Of a stretch of DNA of 64,000 nucleotides, positions 24,213 to 32,904 are shown one piece after another. The notes below the pieces were generated by a model that was not told where the DNA came from, did not search any database, and saw nothing but the letters and a program-made list of their open reading frames with translations. The DNA is taken from positions 6,510,001-6,574,000 of the forward strand of contig NZ_CP192063.1 in the NCBI RefSeq assembly GCF_050942425.1, in the 5' to 3' direction. Origin of the DNA: Actinoallomurus sp050942425 (GTDB taxonomy: Bacteria > Actinomycetota > Actinomycetes > Streptosporangiales > Streptosporangiaceae). The stretch's first letter is position 1. Each line of letters opens with the position of its first letter. A program made the position numbers and the translations under genes.

Positions 24213-24760
24213 ACGTCCGGAAGATCGTCACCTTCGTCGAAGAGATCCATTCCGAGGGTGGCAACGCCGTACGGCCCGCCGCCCGTACCGCCGTCGTCCT
24301 CGCCGTCATCGAGAACCCCTGGGCCGGAGAGGGATTCGTCGACGACCTGGGCCCGTTGATCGACAAGGTGGCCCCCGAGCTGGGCGCCCTGCTCGCCCCG
24401 CGTGTCGTCGAGGCTCTCGGGGCTCCGGTCGAGGCGTACGGCAAGGCCGCGATCGTCGGGCTGGACGGCGAGATCGAGCACGGCTCCGCGCTGATCCACA
24501 CTCTGAAGTTCGGCGACCACTTCCGTACGACGGCGAACGCCACCACGCTGCTGCCCGCCGTCGAGAAACGCGCCCCGGCGGGGACGGTGTTCGACATCCC
24601 GCTCAAGCACGTCACCGACGCGACGACGCGGTCGCACCATCAGACCGTCGAGGCCCGGGTCGCCGACGCGCCCCGCGCCGACGAGATCGTCGTCGGTCTC
24701 GCCGCCGCCGCGCAGGGACGGCCGCAGGCCCGGCTCGCACCGCTGTCGAGCGAGCAGTGA
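24209..24760 (+). CDS. PF06684 (DUF1185) protein, copy 2 (183 aa)
   Basis: Paralogue of the preceding gene with the same block order: VIENPWAGEGFVDDL, EAYGKAAIVGLDGEIEHGSALIHTLKFGD and TRSHHQTVEARVADAPRADEIVV. Shared residues include GKAAIVG, the acidic pair before EHGSALIHT, and the TRSH-QTVE segment, which are candidates for the active site. It is shorter than copy 1, lacking the C-terminal tail and a few residues mid-protein. Starts on an ATGA overlap; the next gene starts on a GTGA overlap. The intact frame, its own start and full-length conservation argue for a true tandem duplication rather than a split gene. Confidence 0.86.
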   Translation: MNVRKIVTFVEEIHSEGGNAVRPAARTAVVLAVIENPWAGEGFVDDLGPLIDKVAPELGALLAPRVVEALGAPVEAYGKAAIVGLDGEIEHGSALIHTLKFGDHFRTTANATTLLPAVEKRAPAGTVFDIPLKHVTDATTRSHHQTVEARVADAPRADEIVVGLAAAAQGRPQARLAPLSSEQ

Positions 24761-25560
24761 TCCAGCACCGGACGACCGGGCAGGGCCCGGACCTCGTGCT
24801 GATCCACGGGGTCGGGCTCGACCGGTCGATGTGGGACCGATGTCTGCCGGAGCTCACGCGGCACCACCGGGTCACGGTCGTCGACCTTCGCGGTCACGGC
24901 CGCTCGCCGCGGGCCGAGCCGGGCGTCACGGCGGCCGATCTGGCGGCCGACGTCGCCGAGGTGGCAGCCGGCTCCTCCCACGTCGTCGGGTTCTCGCTCG
25001 GCGCCCTCGTCGCCCAGGAGCTCGCGCTCGCCGACCCGGCCCGCGTGCGCAGCCTGACCTTGGTCGGCTCGGTCGCCGGCCGCGGCGAGGATGAGGCCGC
25101 CGCCGTACGCGCCCGGCTCGAGGGGGCCGCCGCCGACTTCGCGGGCGCCGCCCGCGCGGCGGTGGAGCGCTGGTTCTCCGACGAGTGGACCGCCCGGGAG
25201 CCGCAGCTGCGCCGCGAGGTGCTCGCCACGCTTCTCGCCAACGACCGGACGTCGTACCTCGCCTGCTATGCGGTCTTCGCCACCGCCGACCGGGACCTGT
25301 GGCCCCGCCTCGGCGAGATCTCCGCCCCCACCCTGGCCGTGACCGGATCGGACGATCCCGGCTCCACGCCCGCGATGACCCGGCGCCTCGCCTCGGCGAT
25401 CCCCGGGGCCACGTCACTGATCATCCCCGGAGCACGGCACCTGCTGCCGCTCGAGCGGCCCGCCGAGCTCTGCCACGCAATCCTCACCCATGTCAGGAGC
25501 GCCAGTGCCGACATCCGCCACGACCGCCCTTCCACGGCATCAGCATCACATCGGCGGTGA
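24757..25560 (+). CDS. alpha/beta hydrolase, RutD/enol-lactonase-like (267 aa)
   Basis: Classical alpha/beta-hydrolase: oxyanion strand LVLIHGVGLDRSMW, a DLRGHGRS turn, nucleophile S80 in VVGFSLGAL, an acidic residue near TGSDDPGST and the His in GARHLLPLERP. It resembles 3-oxoadipate enol-lactonase and RutD-type aminoacrylate hydrolases in size and motif order. The GTG start overlaps the upstream stop. Its last 56 nt overlap the aldehyde dehydrogenase start. Likely role: hydrolysis of an open-chain amide, carbamate or enol lactone produced upstream. Confidence 0.85.
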   Translation: MIQHRTTGQGPDLVLIHGVGLDRSMWDRCLPELTRHHRVTVVDLRGHGRSPRAEPGVTAADLAADVAEVAAGSSHVVGFSLGALVAQELALADPARVRSLTLVGSVAGRGEDEAAAVRARLEGAAADFAGAARAAVERWFSDEWTAREPQLRREVLATLLANDRTSYLACYAVFATADRDLWPRLGEISAPTLAVTGSDDPGSTPAMTRRLASAIPGATSLIIPGARHLLPLERPAELCHAILTHVRSASADIRHDRPSTASASHRR

Positions 25561-27004
25561 ACAGGTCGCCCCGGAGAGCGGCGAGTACTTCCCCAGCTTC
25601 AATCCCGCGACCGGCCTCCCCTGGTACGAGGCTGCCGACGGGAACGCCGCCGACGTGGACCGCGCCGTGCGCGCCGCCCGCACGGCGTTCGAGGACCCGC
25701 GCTGGCGCGGCCTGACCGCCACCCGGCGCGGCCGGCTGCTGCGCCGTCTCGGCGACCTGATCGGCGAGCACGCCGAGGAACTCGCCCGGCGCGAGTCGCT
25801 GGACAACGGCAAGCTGCTGCGTGAGATGCGCGGGCAGCTGGCCGTGCTGCCGGAGTACTACTACTACTTCGCCGGGATCGCGGACAAGGTCGGCGGCGAG
25901 GTGCTGCACACCATGGATCCCGCGATCTTCAACTACACGCGGCGCGAGCCGGTCGGCGTGGTCGGCGCCATCACGCCGTGGAACTCCCCGCTGCTGCTCA
26001 CCTCCATGAAGCTCGCGCCGGCGCTCGCGACCGGCAACACCGTCGTCGTCAAACCGTCCGAGCACACCTCCGCCTCCCTGCTGGGGCTGGTCGCGCTGCT
26101 GGACGAGGCGGGTTTCCCGCCCGGCGTCGTCAACGTCGTCACCGGGCATGGGCGCGGGGCGGGCGCCGCGCTGGTCGAGCACCCTGGCGTCGACAAGGTC
26201 GCGTTCACCGGCAGCACGGAGACCGGGCGGGCCATCGCCGGGATCGCCGGCTCCCGGCTGGCCCGCGTCAGCCTCGAGCTCGGCGGCAAGTCGCCGAACA
26301 TCGTCTTCGCCGACGCGGACCCGCGCAGCGCCGCCATGGGGATCGTCGCGGGCATCTTCGCCGCCGGCGGGCAGACCTGTGTCGCCGGATCGCGCGCGTT
26401 CCTGCACGAGGACGTGCACGACGAGGTGCTGAGCCTGGTCACCGAGCGCGCGGCCGCGATCCGCCTCGGCGATCCGCTGGACGACGCCACCGAACTCGGT
26501 CCGCTGGCCCTCCGCGAACAGCTGGAGAAGGTCCGCCACTACGTCGGGCTCGGCCTGGAGGAGGGCGGCAAGGTCGTCCTCGGCGCCGCCGAACCCGAGG
26601 GACTCGGCGACGGCTGGTACTACCAGCCGACGATCTTCACCGAGACCGACAACACGATGCGCATCTGCCAGGAGGAGATCTTCGGGCCGGTGCTGACCGT
26701 CATGCGCTTCCGGGACGAGGAGGAGGCCGTCGCGCTCGCCAACGCCACCTCGTACGGGCTGGCGGCCGGCGTCTGGACCCGTGACCTCGCCCGCGCCCAC
26801 CGGATGGCGGCCGCCATCGACGCGGGCACGGTGTGGGTCAACACCTACCGCGCCATGTCACCGCTGTCGCCGCTCGGCGGTTTCAAGCAGAGCGGCCTCG
26901 GCAAGGAGAACGGACCCGAGGTGATTCATGAGTACACCCGCGTCAAGAGCGTCTGGATCAACACCAGCGACGAGCCCATGGCCGACCCCTTCGTCATGCG
27001 CTGA
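25505..27004 (+). CDS. aldehyde dehydrogenase (499 aa)
   Basis: NAD(P)-dependent ALDH superfamily. The cofactor/active-site Asn lies in ITPWNSPLL, the general-base Glu in LELGGKSPN, the catalytic Cys in GGQTCVAGSR, and the conserved EEIFGPVLTV near the end. The GTG at 25505 is chosen because AGGAG stands 5 nt upstream; the ATG at 25490 has no such site. It overlaps the hydrolase gene by 56 nt. Probable role: oxidation of a semialdehyde end product, as malonate- or methylmalonate-semialdehyde is oxidised in pyrimidine catabolism. Confidence 0.9.
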   Translation: MPTSATTALPRHQHHIGGEQVAPESGEYFPSFNPATGLPWYEAADGNAADVDRAVRAARTAFEDPRWRGLTATRRGRLLRRLGDLIGEHAEELARRESLDNGKLLREMRGQLAVLPEYYYYFAGIADKVGGEVLHTMDPAIFNYTRREPVGVVGAITPWNSPLLLTSMKLAPALATGNTVVVKPSEHTSASLLGLVALLDEAGFPPGVVNVVTGHGRGAGAALVEHPGVDKVAFTGSTETGRAIAGIAGSRLARVSLELGGKSPNIVFADADPRSAAMGIVAGIFAAGGQTCVAGSRAFLHEDVHDEVLSLVTERAAAIRLGDPLDDATELGPLALREQLEKVRHYVGLGLEEGGKVVLGAAEPEGLGDGWYYQPTIFTETDNTMRICQEEIFGPVLTVMRFRDEEEAVALANATSYGLAAGVWTRDLARAHRMAAAIDAGTVWVNTYRAMSPLSPLGGFKQSGLGKENGPEVIHEYTRVKSVWINTSDEPMADPFVMR

Positions 27005-27083
27005 CCTGGACGGACCCGGGTGGAACGGCGCGACGGGACGCCACAGGCCGGGCCGGCACGACGAGCACCATCGGGACGTGATC

Positions 27084-27509
27084 ATGAACGGCACTGAGCA
27101 GAGGAAGCAGCGGATCGCCGACGTCTGGCACCGCGCCTGGAACGACGGCCGGGTCGACGCGCTCGACGAGCTGCTCGCGCCCGGATACGTGCGCCATACA
27201 CAGTCCGGGGATCAGGACGCCGCGAGCCTGAAGAAGGCCATCACCATGGTCAAGCGGGCGTTTCCCGACCTCGTTACCACCATCGACGACCTCATCAGCG
27301 AGAATGAGAAGACGGTGGTCCGCTGGCACAGCGTGGGGACCCACCAGGGGGAGTTCCTCGACGTGCCGCCCACCGAACGCGAGGTCGTCGTCTCCGGCAT
27401 CACCATCGCGCGCTTCGACGGGCCCCTCATCGCCGAGGAGTGGGTCACCTGGGATCCGCGCGACCTCCTGACAACTCTCGGCATCTTGACCCTGCGGGAC
27501 GTCACATGA
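27084..27509 (+). CDS. SnoaL-like / ester-cyclase-fold protein (141 aa)
   Basis: Small NTF2-like alpha+beta barrel: helix RIADVWHRAWNDGRVDALDELLAPGYVRH, then RAFPDLVTTIDDLISENEKTVVRWHSVGTHQGEF and a C-terminal ISGITIARFDG-type strand pair. SnoaL-family proteins cyclise polyketides or act as small hydrolases, isomerases or carriers of hydrophobic intermediates. Start at the ATG at 27084; a GTG 6 nt earlier is possible. It overlaps the flavin reductase start (ATGA), so it belongs to the LLM operon. Function there is unknown. Confidence 0.82.
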   Translation: MNGTEQRKQRIADVWHRAWNDGRVDALDELLAPGYVRHTQSGDQDAASLKKAITMVKRAFPDLVTTIDDLISENEKTVVRWHSVGTHQGEFLDVPPTEREVVVSGITIARFDGPLIAEEWVTWDPRDLLTTLGILTLRDVT

Positions 27510-28036
27510 CAGACACCACGAACATCGCTCCATCCGTCGTCGACGCCGATCACCTGCGTGCGTTCCACCGCAAGTTCGTCACCGGCGTGACCATCGTCAC
27601 GACCATGGACCGCGGCGCGCCGCGCGGCCTCGCGGTCAACGCGTTCTCCAGCGTCTCGCTCGACCCCGCGTTGATCCTCGTCTGCGTGGCGAAGACCTCC
27701 TCGACCTACGAACCGCTGTTCCGCGCGGAGCGGTTCGCGGTGAACCTCCTCGCCGGCGACCAGGCCGGCGTGGCCCGGCACTTCGCGACCAAGAACCCCG
27801 ACAAGTTCCGCGACGTGCACTGGCACATGGGCGAGCACGGCAGCCCGATCCTCGACGGAGCGTGCGCCAGTCTCGAGGCCGAGGTCCGCGAACGCGTCCG
27901 CGCCGCCACGCACACCATCTTCATCGGCCGGGTCCTCGCCGCGACCTGTCTCGACGTGGCCCCACTGGTGTACATGGGGTCCGGGTTCTTCGACGGGGCC
28001 CGGCTCGAACCGGCCCAGGAACGGCCCCTGCCCTGA
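27506..28036 (+). CDS. flavin reductase (RutF/HpaC-like split barrel, 176 aa)
   Basis: FMN-binding split-barrel reductase: FVTGVTIVTTMDRGAPRGLAVNAFSSVSLDPALILVCV is the family core (flavin phosphate and ring contacts), with the FAVNLLAGDQ strand and a GSPILDGACASLEAEV segment. It supplies reduced FMN to two-component oxygenases, so its partner is most likely the LLM monooxygenase at the head of the same operon. RutF has the same place in the Rut system. Last gene before a strong hairpin. Confidence 0.88.
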   Translation: MTDTTNIAPSVVDADHLRAFHRKFVTGVTIVTTMDRGAPRGLAVNAFSSVSLDPALILVCVAKTSSTYEPLFRAERFAVNLLAGDQAGVARHFATKNPDKFRDVHWHMGEHGSPILDGACASLEAEVRERVRAATHTIFIGRVLAATCLDVAPLVYMGSGFFDGARLEPAQERPLP

Positions 28037-28039
28037 TCC

Positions 28040-28073
28040 GGAGTCCGGCCCGGCCGACGCCGGGCCGGACTCC
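28040..28073. terminator. perfect 15-bp hairpin closing the LLM operon
   Basis: GGAGTCCGGCCCGGC pairs with GCCGGGCCGGACTCC around a CGAC loop, 3 nt after the flavin reductase stop and only 10 nt before the start of the LuxR-type regulator. It has no U-tract. It may act as terminator for the operon, or as an attenuator/processing element ahead of the regulator. Confidence 0.8.
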
Positions 28074-28083
28074 AGGGAAGCCC

Positions 28084-30420
28084 GTGCGCGCCATGTCGTC
28101 CAACGCCCTGCACCGCCACCGAACGTCGGCCCTGCCCGCGGAGTTGACCAGCTTCGTGGGACGCCGACAGGAGATCCACGACGTCCGGCGGCTCCTGTCC
28201 GAATGCCGGATGGTGACGCTCACCGGTCCCGGCGGGGTGGGCAAGACCCGGCTGTCCCTCAAGGTCGCCGACGGCCTGCAGCGGGCCTTCCCCGACGGAG
28301 TGTGGTTCATCGAGCTGGCGTCTCTGGACCGGCCGGAGCTGCTCGTGCATGCCATCGTCGAGGCACTGGAGATCCGCGATCGATCCTCCCGGCCGCCCCT
28401 CGACGTGCTCATCGAACACCTCGACGGCACACGGGCACTGATCGTCCTGGACAACTGCGAGCACCTGGTGCAGGCGTGCGCCGTCCTGGCCGATGCCCTG
28501 TTGGCCGCCGTGCCGGAGCTACGGATCCTCGCCACGAGCCGGCAACCCCTGGGGATCTTCGCCGAGCGGACGCTCACCGTCCCGCCGCTGGCGCTGCCGG
28601 ACACCGATGGAGAACGCATCTCCACGCCCCCCGTCTCCGACGCGATCCGTCTCTTCGGGGATCGGGCTGCGGCGGTGGTGCCCGAATTCGCGATAACGGA
28701 CGAGAACCGCGACGTGGTCGAGCGGATCTGTCACCGGCTCGACGGCATCCCCCTCGCGCTGGAGCTGGCCGCCGTACGGCTGCGGGCGTTGTCCGTGAAC
28801 GAGTTGCTCGACCGGCTCGACGATCGGTTCCGGCTGCTGTCGGCGAGCTCGAGGGCCGTCCTGCCCCGCCATCAGACCCTGCGAGCGCTGGTCGGCTGGA
28901 GCCACGGCCTGTGCGACGAGAAGGAGCGCCTGTTGTGGGCGCGGATCTCGGTGTTCAACGGCGGCCTGGACCTGACCGCGGCCGAGGCGGTCTGCGCCGG
29001 TGACGGCATCGCCGAAGAGGAGATCGTCGACCTGGTGACCGGGCTGGTGGAGAAGTCCGTCCTGATCCGGGAGGAGGGCCCCGCCGGGGTCCGATACCGG
29101 CTGCTCGACGTCATCCGGGCGTACGGCCGGGAACGCCTCGCCGAGTCCGGGCAGGAGGCGACGCTGCGACGCCGCTACCGCGACCACTACCGGAGGATGG
29201 CCGCCGACGCGTGCGCCAACCTGTTCGGCCCGTCGCAGGTGGAGTGGTTCACCCGGCTGCGGGCCGACCACCCGAACCTGCGCGCCGCGCTGGAGCAGTA
29301 CCACGCCGAACCGGACGACGCCCCGGCCGGCCTGAGCATGGCCACCGACCTGCTCTATTACTGGATCAGTGGCTACTGCCTCGGTGAGGGCCGCGACTGG
29401 CTGGATCGGGGCCTCGCGGCGTGCCTGCGGCCCGACGCCGTCCGGGCGCGGGCCCTGTGGACCTGTTCCTGGGTCGCCATCATCCAAGGCGACCTCGACG
29501 CGGCCGGGTCGATGCTCGAGGAGGGCCTCGCCATCGGGAAGCGTCTCGGGCTGACGTCGGTCCAGGCGTATGTCGCGCTCTACTCCGGGATGATCGCCGT
29601 TTACCGGAACGAGGTCGAAGCGGCGATCCCCTGCTATCGGGAGGCGGTGGCCCTGCACCGGACCACGGGTGACCTGGCCGGTCTGGTGCTCTCGCTCATG
29701 CGGCTGGCTCTGGCCCACTCCCTGCGCGGCGAGTCCGCGCGCGCCGTCGCCGCCGCGGAGGAGGGCATCGCCGTGTGCGACGCCCACGGGGAGGTATGGC
29801 ACAAGGGGTACACGACGTTCGCGCTCGGCGTCGAGGTGTGGCGCCAGGGCGACCTGCCGCGCGCCGCCTCCCTGGAACAGGAGAGCCTGCGGTTCAACCA
29901 CGCGCTCGACGACCGGCTGGGCGTCGCGGTCGGGGAAGAGGTGCTGGCCTGGATCGCCGCAACCGGCGGGAATCACGAGAGGGCCGCCATGCTCATGGGG
30001 ATCCGGCAGCGGACCTGGCAGGCGATCAGCGCGCCGCTGTCCGGGTACGGGAATCTCCTCCGGTACCACGACGAGTGCGAGGCCCGTGTCCGCGCCGCCC
30101 TCGGCGACGAGGCGTTCCAGGCCGCCGTCCGGCGCGGGACCGCGATGCCCGACGACGAGGCGCTCGCCTACGCCCTCGAACAGCCTTCGCCCTCCTCCGG
30201 TCCGCCGGGCACCGCTCCGGGCTCGCCGCTCACCCCGCGGGAGACGGAGGTCGCCCGGCTCATCGCCAAGGGCATGAGCAACCGGCAGATCGCCAGCACG
30301 CTCGTGGTCGCGGAGCGCACGGCGGAGGGCCACGTCGAGCGGATCCTCCACAAACTCGGCTTCCACTCCAGGACACAGATCGCGCGCTGGCTCATCGAAC
30401 AAGAGGGAACGGGGAATTAA
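28084..30420 (+). CDS. LuxR-type regulator with NB-ARC-like ATPase and TPR-like region (about 778 aa)
   Basis: Large signal-transduction ATPase regulator. Residues about 15-300 are an AP-ATPase module: FVGRRQEIHDVRRLL, Walker A GPGGVGKTRLS, Walker B ALIVLDNCEH, a sensor ILATSRQPLG and GIPLALELAA. A helical repeat region (about 400-680) follows, then a C-terminal LuxR helix-turn-helix (LTPRETEVARLIAKGMSNRQIA). GTG at 28084 has AGGGA 5 nt upstream; ATG at 28093 is the alternative. It stands directly upstream of the pyrimidine/hydantoin operon and is its probable regulator, perhaps also of the preceding operon. The activating ligand is unknown. Confidence 0.87.
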   Translation: MRAMSSNALHRHRTSALPAELTSFVGRRQEIHDVRRLLSECRMVTLTGPGGVGKTRLSLKVADGLQRAFPDGVWFIELASLDRPELLVHAIVEALEIRDRSSRPPLDVLIEHLDGTRALIVLDNCEHLVQACAVLADALLAAVPELRILATSRQPLGIFAERTLTVPPLALPDTDGERISTPPVSDAIRLFGDRAAAVVPEFAITDENRDVVERICHRLDGIPLALELAAVRLRALSVNELLDRLDDRFRLLSASSRAVLPRHQTLRALVGWSHGLCDEKERLLWARISVFNGGLDLTAAEAVCAGDGIAEEEIVDLVTGLVEKSVLIREEGPAGVRYRLLDVIRAYGRERLAESGQEATLRRRYRDHYRRMAADACANLFGPSQVEWFTRLRADHPNLRAALEQYHAEPDDAPAGLSMATDLLYYWISGYCLGEGRDWLDRGLAACLRPDAVRARALWTCSWVAIIQGDLDAAGSMLEEGLAIGKRLGLTSVQAYVALYSGMIAVYRNEVEAAIPCYREAVALHRTTGDLAGLVLSLMRLALAHSLRGESARAVAAAEEGIAVCDAHGEVWHKGYTTFALGVEVWRQGDLPRAASLEQESLRFNHALDDRLGVAVGEEVLAWIAATGGNHERAAMLMGIRQRTWQAISAPLSGYGNLLRYHDECEARVRAALGDEAFQAAVRRGTAMPDDEALAYALEQPSPSSGPPGTAPGSPLTPRETEVARLIAKGMSNRQIASTLVVAERTAEGHVERILHKLGFHSRTQIARWLIEQEGTGN

Positions 30421-30433
30421 CACCGGACACTTC

Positions 30434-30518
30434 TGTTCGCAACATGCGCCTGGGCCATATCGCCGCAGATGACGTGGTGGAACATGGAGACAGGATCGCG
30501 TTACAGCGTGGCACTGTA
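30434..30518. promoter_or_regulatory. palindromes upstream of the beta-ureidopropionase operon
   Basis: TGTT-CGC-AACA (30434-30444) is an 11-bp perfect palindrome, and TACAG-N7-CTGTA (30502-30518) a second inverted repeat. Both are in the 190-nt gap between the LuxR-type regulator and the operon. Either could be bound by that regulator. A CCTAT / ATAGG pair lies further on. A GGAGGGAAG ribosome site stands before the operon ATG. Confidence 0.4.
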
Positions 30519-30610
30519 CGTCCTATCGGCGGGCTCGTAGCGTCAGCCGTCATAGGCGGGCGTTGTCCTTTTCGCCCTTAGGACGACATCTTTTCCGGAG
30601 GGAAGATCCG

Positions 30611-31453
30611 ATGAGCCCGATCGTGCGCGCGGCCCTCGTCCAGGCGACCTGGACGGGCGACACCGAGACGATGATCGCGAAACATGAGGAGCACGCCCGC
30701 GCGGCCGCCGCGCAGGGCGCGAAGGTCATCGGTTTCCAGGAGGTCTTCAACGCTCCGTACTTCTGCCAGGTCCAGGACGCCGAGCACTACCGGTGGGCCG
30801 AGCCGGTGCCGGACGGGCCGACCGTACGACGGATGCAGGCGCTCGCCCGCGAGACCGGCATGGTCATCGTCGTGCCCGTCTTCGAGCTCGAGCAGTCCGG
30901 CTTCTACTACAACACCGCGGCCGTCATCGACGCGGACGGCACCTTCCTCGGCAAGTACCGCAAGCACCACATCCCGCAGGTCAAGGGCTTCTGGGAGAAG
31001 TTCTACTTCCGGCCCGGCAACGTGGGCTGGCCGGTGTTCGACACGGCCGTCGGCCGTATCGGCGTCTACATCTGCTACGACCGGCACTTCCCGGAGGGCT
31101 GGCGTGCCCTCGGCCTGGCCGGCGCGCAGCTCGTCTACAACCCGTCGGCGACACATCGGGGGCTGTCGTCGTACCTGTGGAAGCTGGAGCAGCCCGCCGC
31201 CGCGGTCGCCAACGAGTACTTCGTCGCCGCGATCAACCGGGTCGGCGTGGAGGAGTACGGCGACAACGACTTCTACGGCACCAGCTACTTCGTCGACCCG
31301 CGCGGCCAGTTCGTCGGCGACGTCGCCTCGGGCAAGGAGGAGGAGCTCGTCGTCCGCGACCTCGACTTCGGCCTGATCGACGAGGTCCGGCAGCAGTGGG
31401 CGTTCTACCGGGACCGCCGTCCGGACGCGTACGGCCCGCTCGTGGAACAGTGA
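30611..31453 (+). CDS. nitrilase-superfamily amidohydrolase, beta-ureidopropionase type (280 aa)
   Basis: Hydrolyses N-carbamoyl-beta-alanine (or related N-carbamoyl amino acids) to the amino acid, CO2 and ammonia, the last step of reductive pyrimidine catabolism. The carbon-nitrogen hydrolase triad is visible: E44 (GFQEVF), K118 (GKYRKHHIP) and C155 (YICYDRHFPEGWR). The RKHHIPQVKGFWEKFYFRPG region is like bacterial beta-ureidopropionases. GGAGGGAAG precedes the ATG. It is the first gene of a four-gene operon with hydantoinase, LLM protein and permease, which supports this substrate over generic nitrilase activity. Confidence 0.9.
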   Translation: MSPIVRAALVQATWTGDTETMIAKHEEHARAAAAQGAKVIGFQEVFNAPYFCQVQDAEHYRWAEPVPDGPTVRRMQALARETGMVIVVPVFELEQSGFYYNTAAVIDADGTFLGKYRKHHIPQVKGFWEKFYFRPGNVGWPVFDTAVGRIGVYICYDRHFPEGWRALGLAGAQLVYNPSATHRGLSSYLWKLEQPAAAVANEYFVAAINRVGVEEYGDNDFYGTSYFVDPRGQFVGDVASGKEEELVVRDLDFGLIDEVRQQWAFYRDRRPDAYGPLVEQ

Positions 31454-31483
31454 CCGGCAGAGCCGACCGAGGGAGATAGCCGC

Positions 31484-32890
31484 ATGGGGACCACTGTGAT
31501 CCGTGGCGGACTGGTGATCACCGCCGCCGACGAGACGAACGCCGACATCCTCATCGAGTCCGGCCGGATCACCGCGCTCGCCGCCCGCGACAGCGAGGTC
31601 GCGCGGAGCTGGGCGGAGTCCGCCGACCGCGTCATCGATGCCGCCGGCAAGTACGTGATCCCGGGCGGCGTCGACGCCCACACCCACATGGAGCTCCCGT
31701 TCGGCGGGACGTTCGCCTCCGACACGTTCGAGACGGGCACCCGCGCGGCCGCGTGGGGCGGCACGACGACGATCGTCGACTTCGCCGTGCAGAGCGTCGG
31801 GGAGTCGCTGCGCAGCGGGCTGGACGCATGGCACGCCAAGGCCGACGGGCAGTGCGCGGTCGACTACGCCTTCCACATGATCCTCTCCGACGTCAACGAG
31901 GACACCCTGAAGGAGATGGACGGCCTGGTCGACGAGGGCGTCACCAGTTTCAAGCTGTTCATGGCCTACCCGGGCGTCTTCTACAGCGACGACGGCCAGA
32001 TCCTGCGCGCCATGCAGCGCTCCGCCGGGAACGGCGGGCTGATCATGATGCACGCCGAGAACGGCATCGCGATCGACGTGCTGGTCGAGCAGGCCCTCGC
32101 CGCCGGGCGCACCGACCCGCGCTACCACGGCGAGGTCCGCCACGCGCTGCTCGAGGCCGAGGCCACGCACCGCGCGATCCAGCTCGCCCGGGTCGCCGGG
32201 GCGCCGCTGTACGTCGTGCACGTCTCGGCGATGGAGGCCGTCGCCGAGCTCTCCCAGGCCCGCGACATGGGCCTGCCCGTCTTCGGCGAGACCTGCCCGC
32301 AGTACCTCTTCCTGTCCACCGACAACCTCGCCGAGCCGGACTTCGAGGGCGCGAAGTACGTCTGCTCCACGCCGCTGCGGCCGGAGGAGCACCAGGCGTA
32401 CCTCTGGCGAGGCCTGCGCACCAACGACCTGCAGGTGGTCTCCACCGACCACTGCCCCTTCTGCTTCAAGGGCCAGAAGGAGCTCGGCCTGGGCGACTTC
32501 TCGAAGATCCCGAACGGCCTGCCGGGGGTCGAGAACCGCATGGACCTGCTCCACCAGGCGGTCGTCGACGGCCATATCTCCCGGCGCCGCTGGATCGAGA
32601 TCGCCTGCGCGACCCCGGCCCGGATGTTCGGCCTGTATCCCCGCAAGGGCACGATCGCGCCCGGCGCCGACGCCGACATCGTGATCTACGACCCGGGCGC
32701 CACCCAGGTGATGTCCGCCGAGACCCACCACATGAACGTCGACTACTCGGCGTACGAGGGGCGGACCGTCAGCGGCCGGGTCCAGACCGTCCTGTCGCGC
32801 GGCGAGGTCGTCGTCGACGACCGGTCCTACGCCGGCCGGGCCGGCCACGGCCGGTTCATCGCCCGCGAGACCTGCCAGTACCTCGGCTGA
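31484..32890 (+). CDS. hydA: dihydropyrimidinase / D-hydantoinase (468 aa)
   Basis: Zinc amidohydrolase opening dihydrouracil, dihydrothymine or 5-substituted hydantoins to N-carbamoyl acids. The binuclear metal site is seen as H66-x-H68 (DAHTHMELPFGG), the carboxylatable lysine K157 (TSFKLFMAYPG), H190 (MMHAEN), H246 (YVVHVS) and the Asp in VVSTDHCPF. Length and motif order are exactly those of the family. It sits between the beta-ureidopropionase and LLM genes with 30- and 14-nt gaps, so all act in one route. The C-terminal sequence is complete. Confidence 0.93.
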   Translation: MGTTVIRGGLVITAADETNADILIESGRITALAARDSEVARSWAESADRVIDAAGKYVIPGGVDAHTHMELPFGGTFASDTFETGTRAAAWGGTTTIVDFAVQSVGESLRSGLDAWHAKADGQCAVDYAFHMILSDVNEDTLKEMDGLVDEGVTSFKLFMAYPGVFYSDDGQILRAMQRSAGNGGLIMMHAENGIAIDVLVEQALAAGRTDPRYHGEVRHALLEAEATHRAIQLARVAGAPLYVVHVSAMEAVAELSQARDMGLPVFGETCPQYLFLSTDNLAEPDFEGAKYVCSTPLRPEEHQAYLWRGLRTNDLQVVSTDHCPFCFKGQKELGLGDFSKIPNGLPGVENRMDLLHQAVVDGHISRRRWIEIACATPARMFGLYPRKGTIAPGADADIVIYDPGATQVMSAETHHMNVDYSAYEGRTVSGRVQTVLSRGEVVVDDRSYAGRAGHGRFIARETCQYLG

Positions 32891-32904
32891 GAAAGGCGCG
32901 TGAC

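Noticed and set aside
23613..24760. One split or frameshifted DUF1185 gene
   Set aside because: Each half contains the complete motif series and its own start; they are duplicates, not N- and C-terminal parts.
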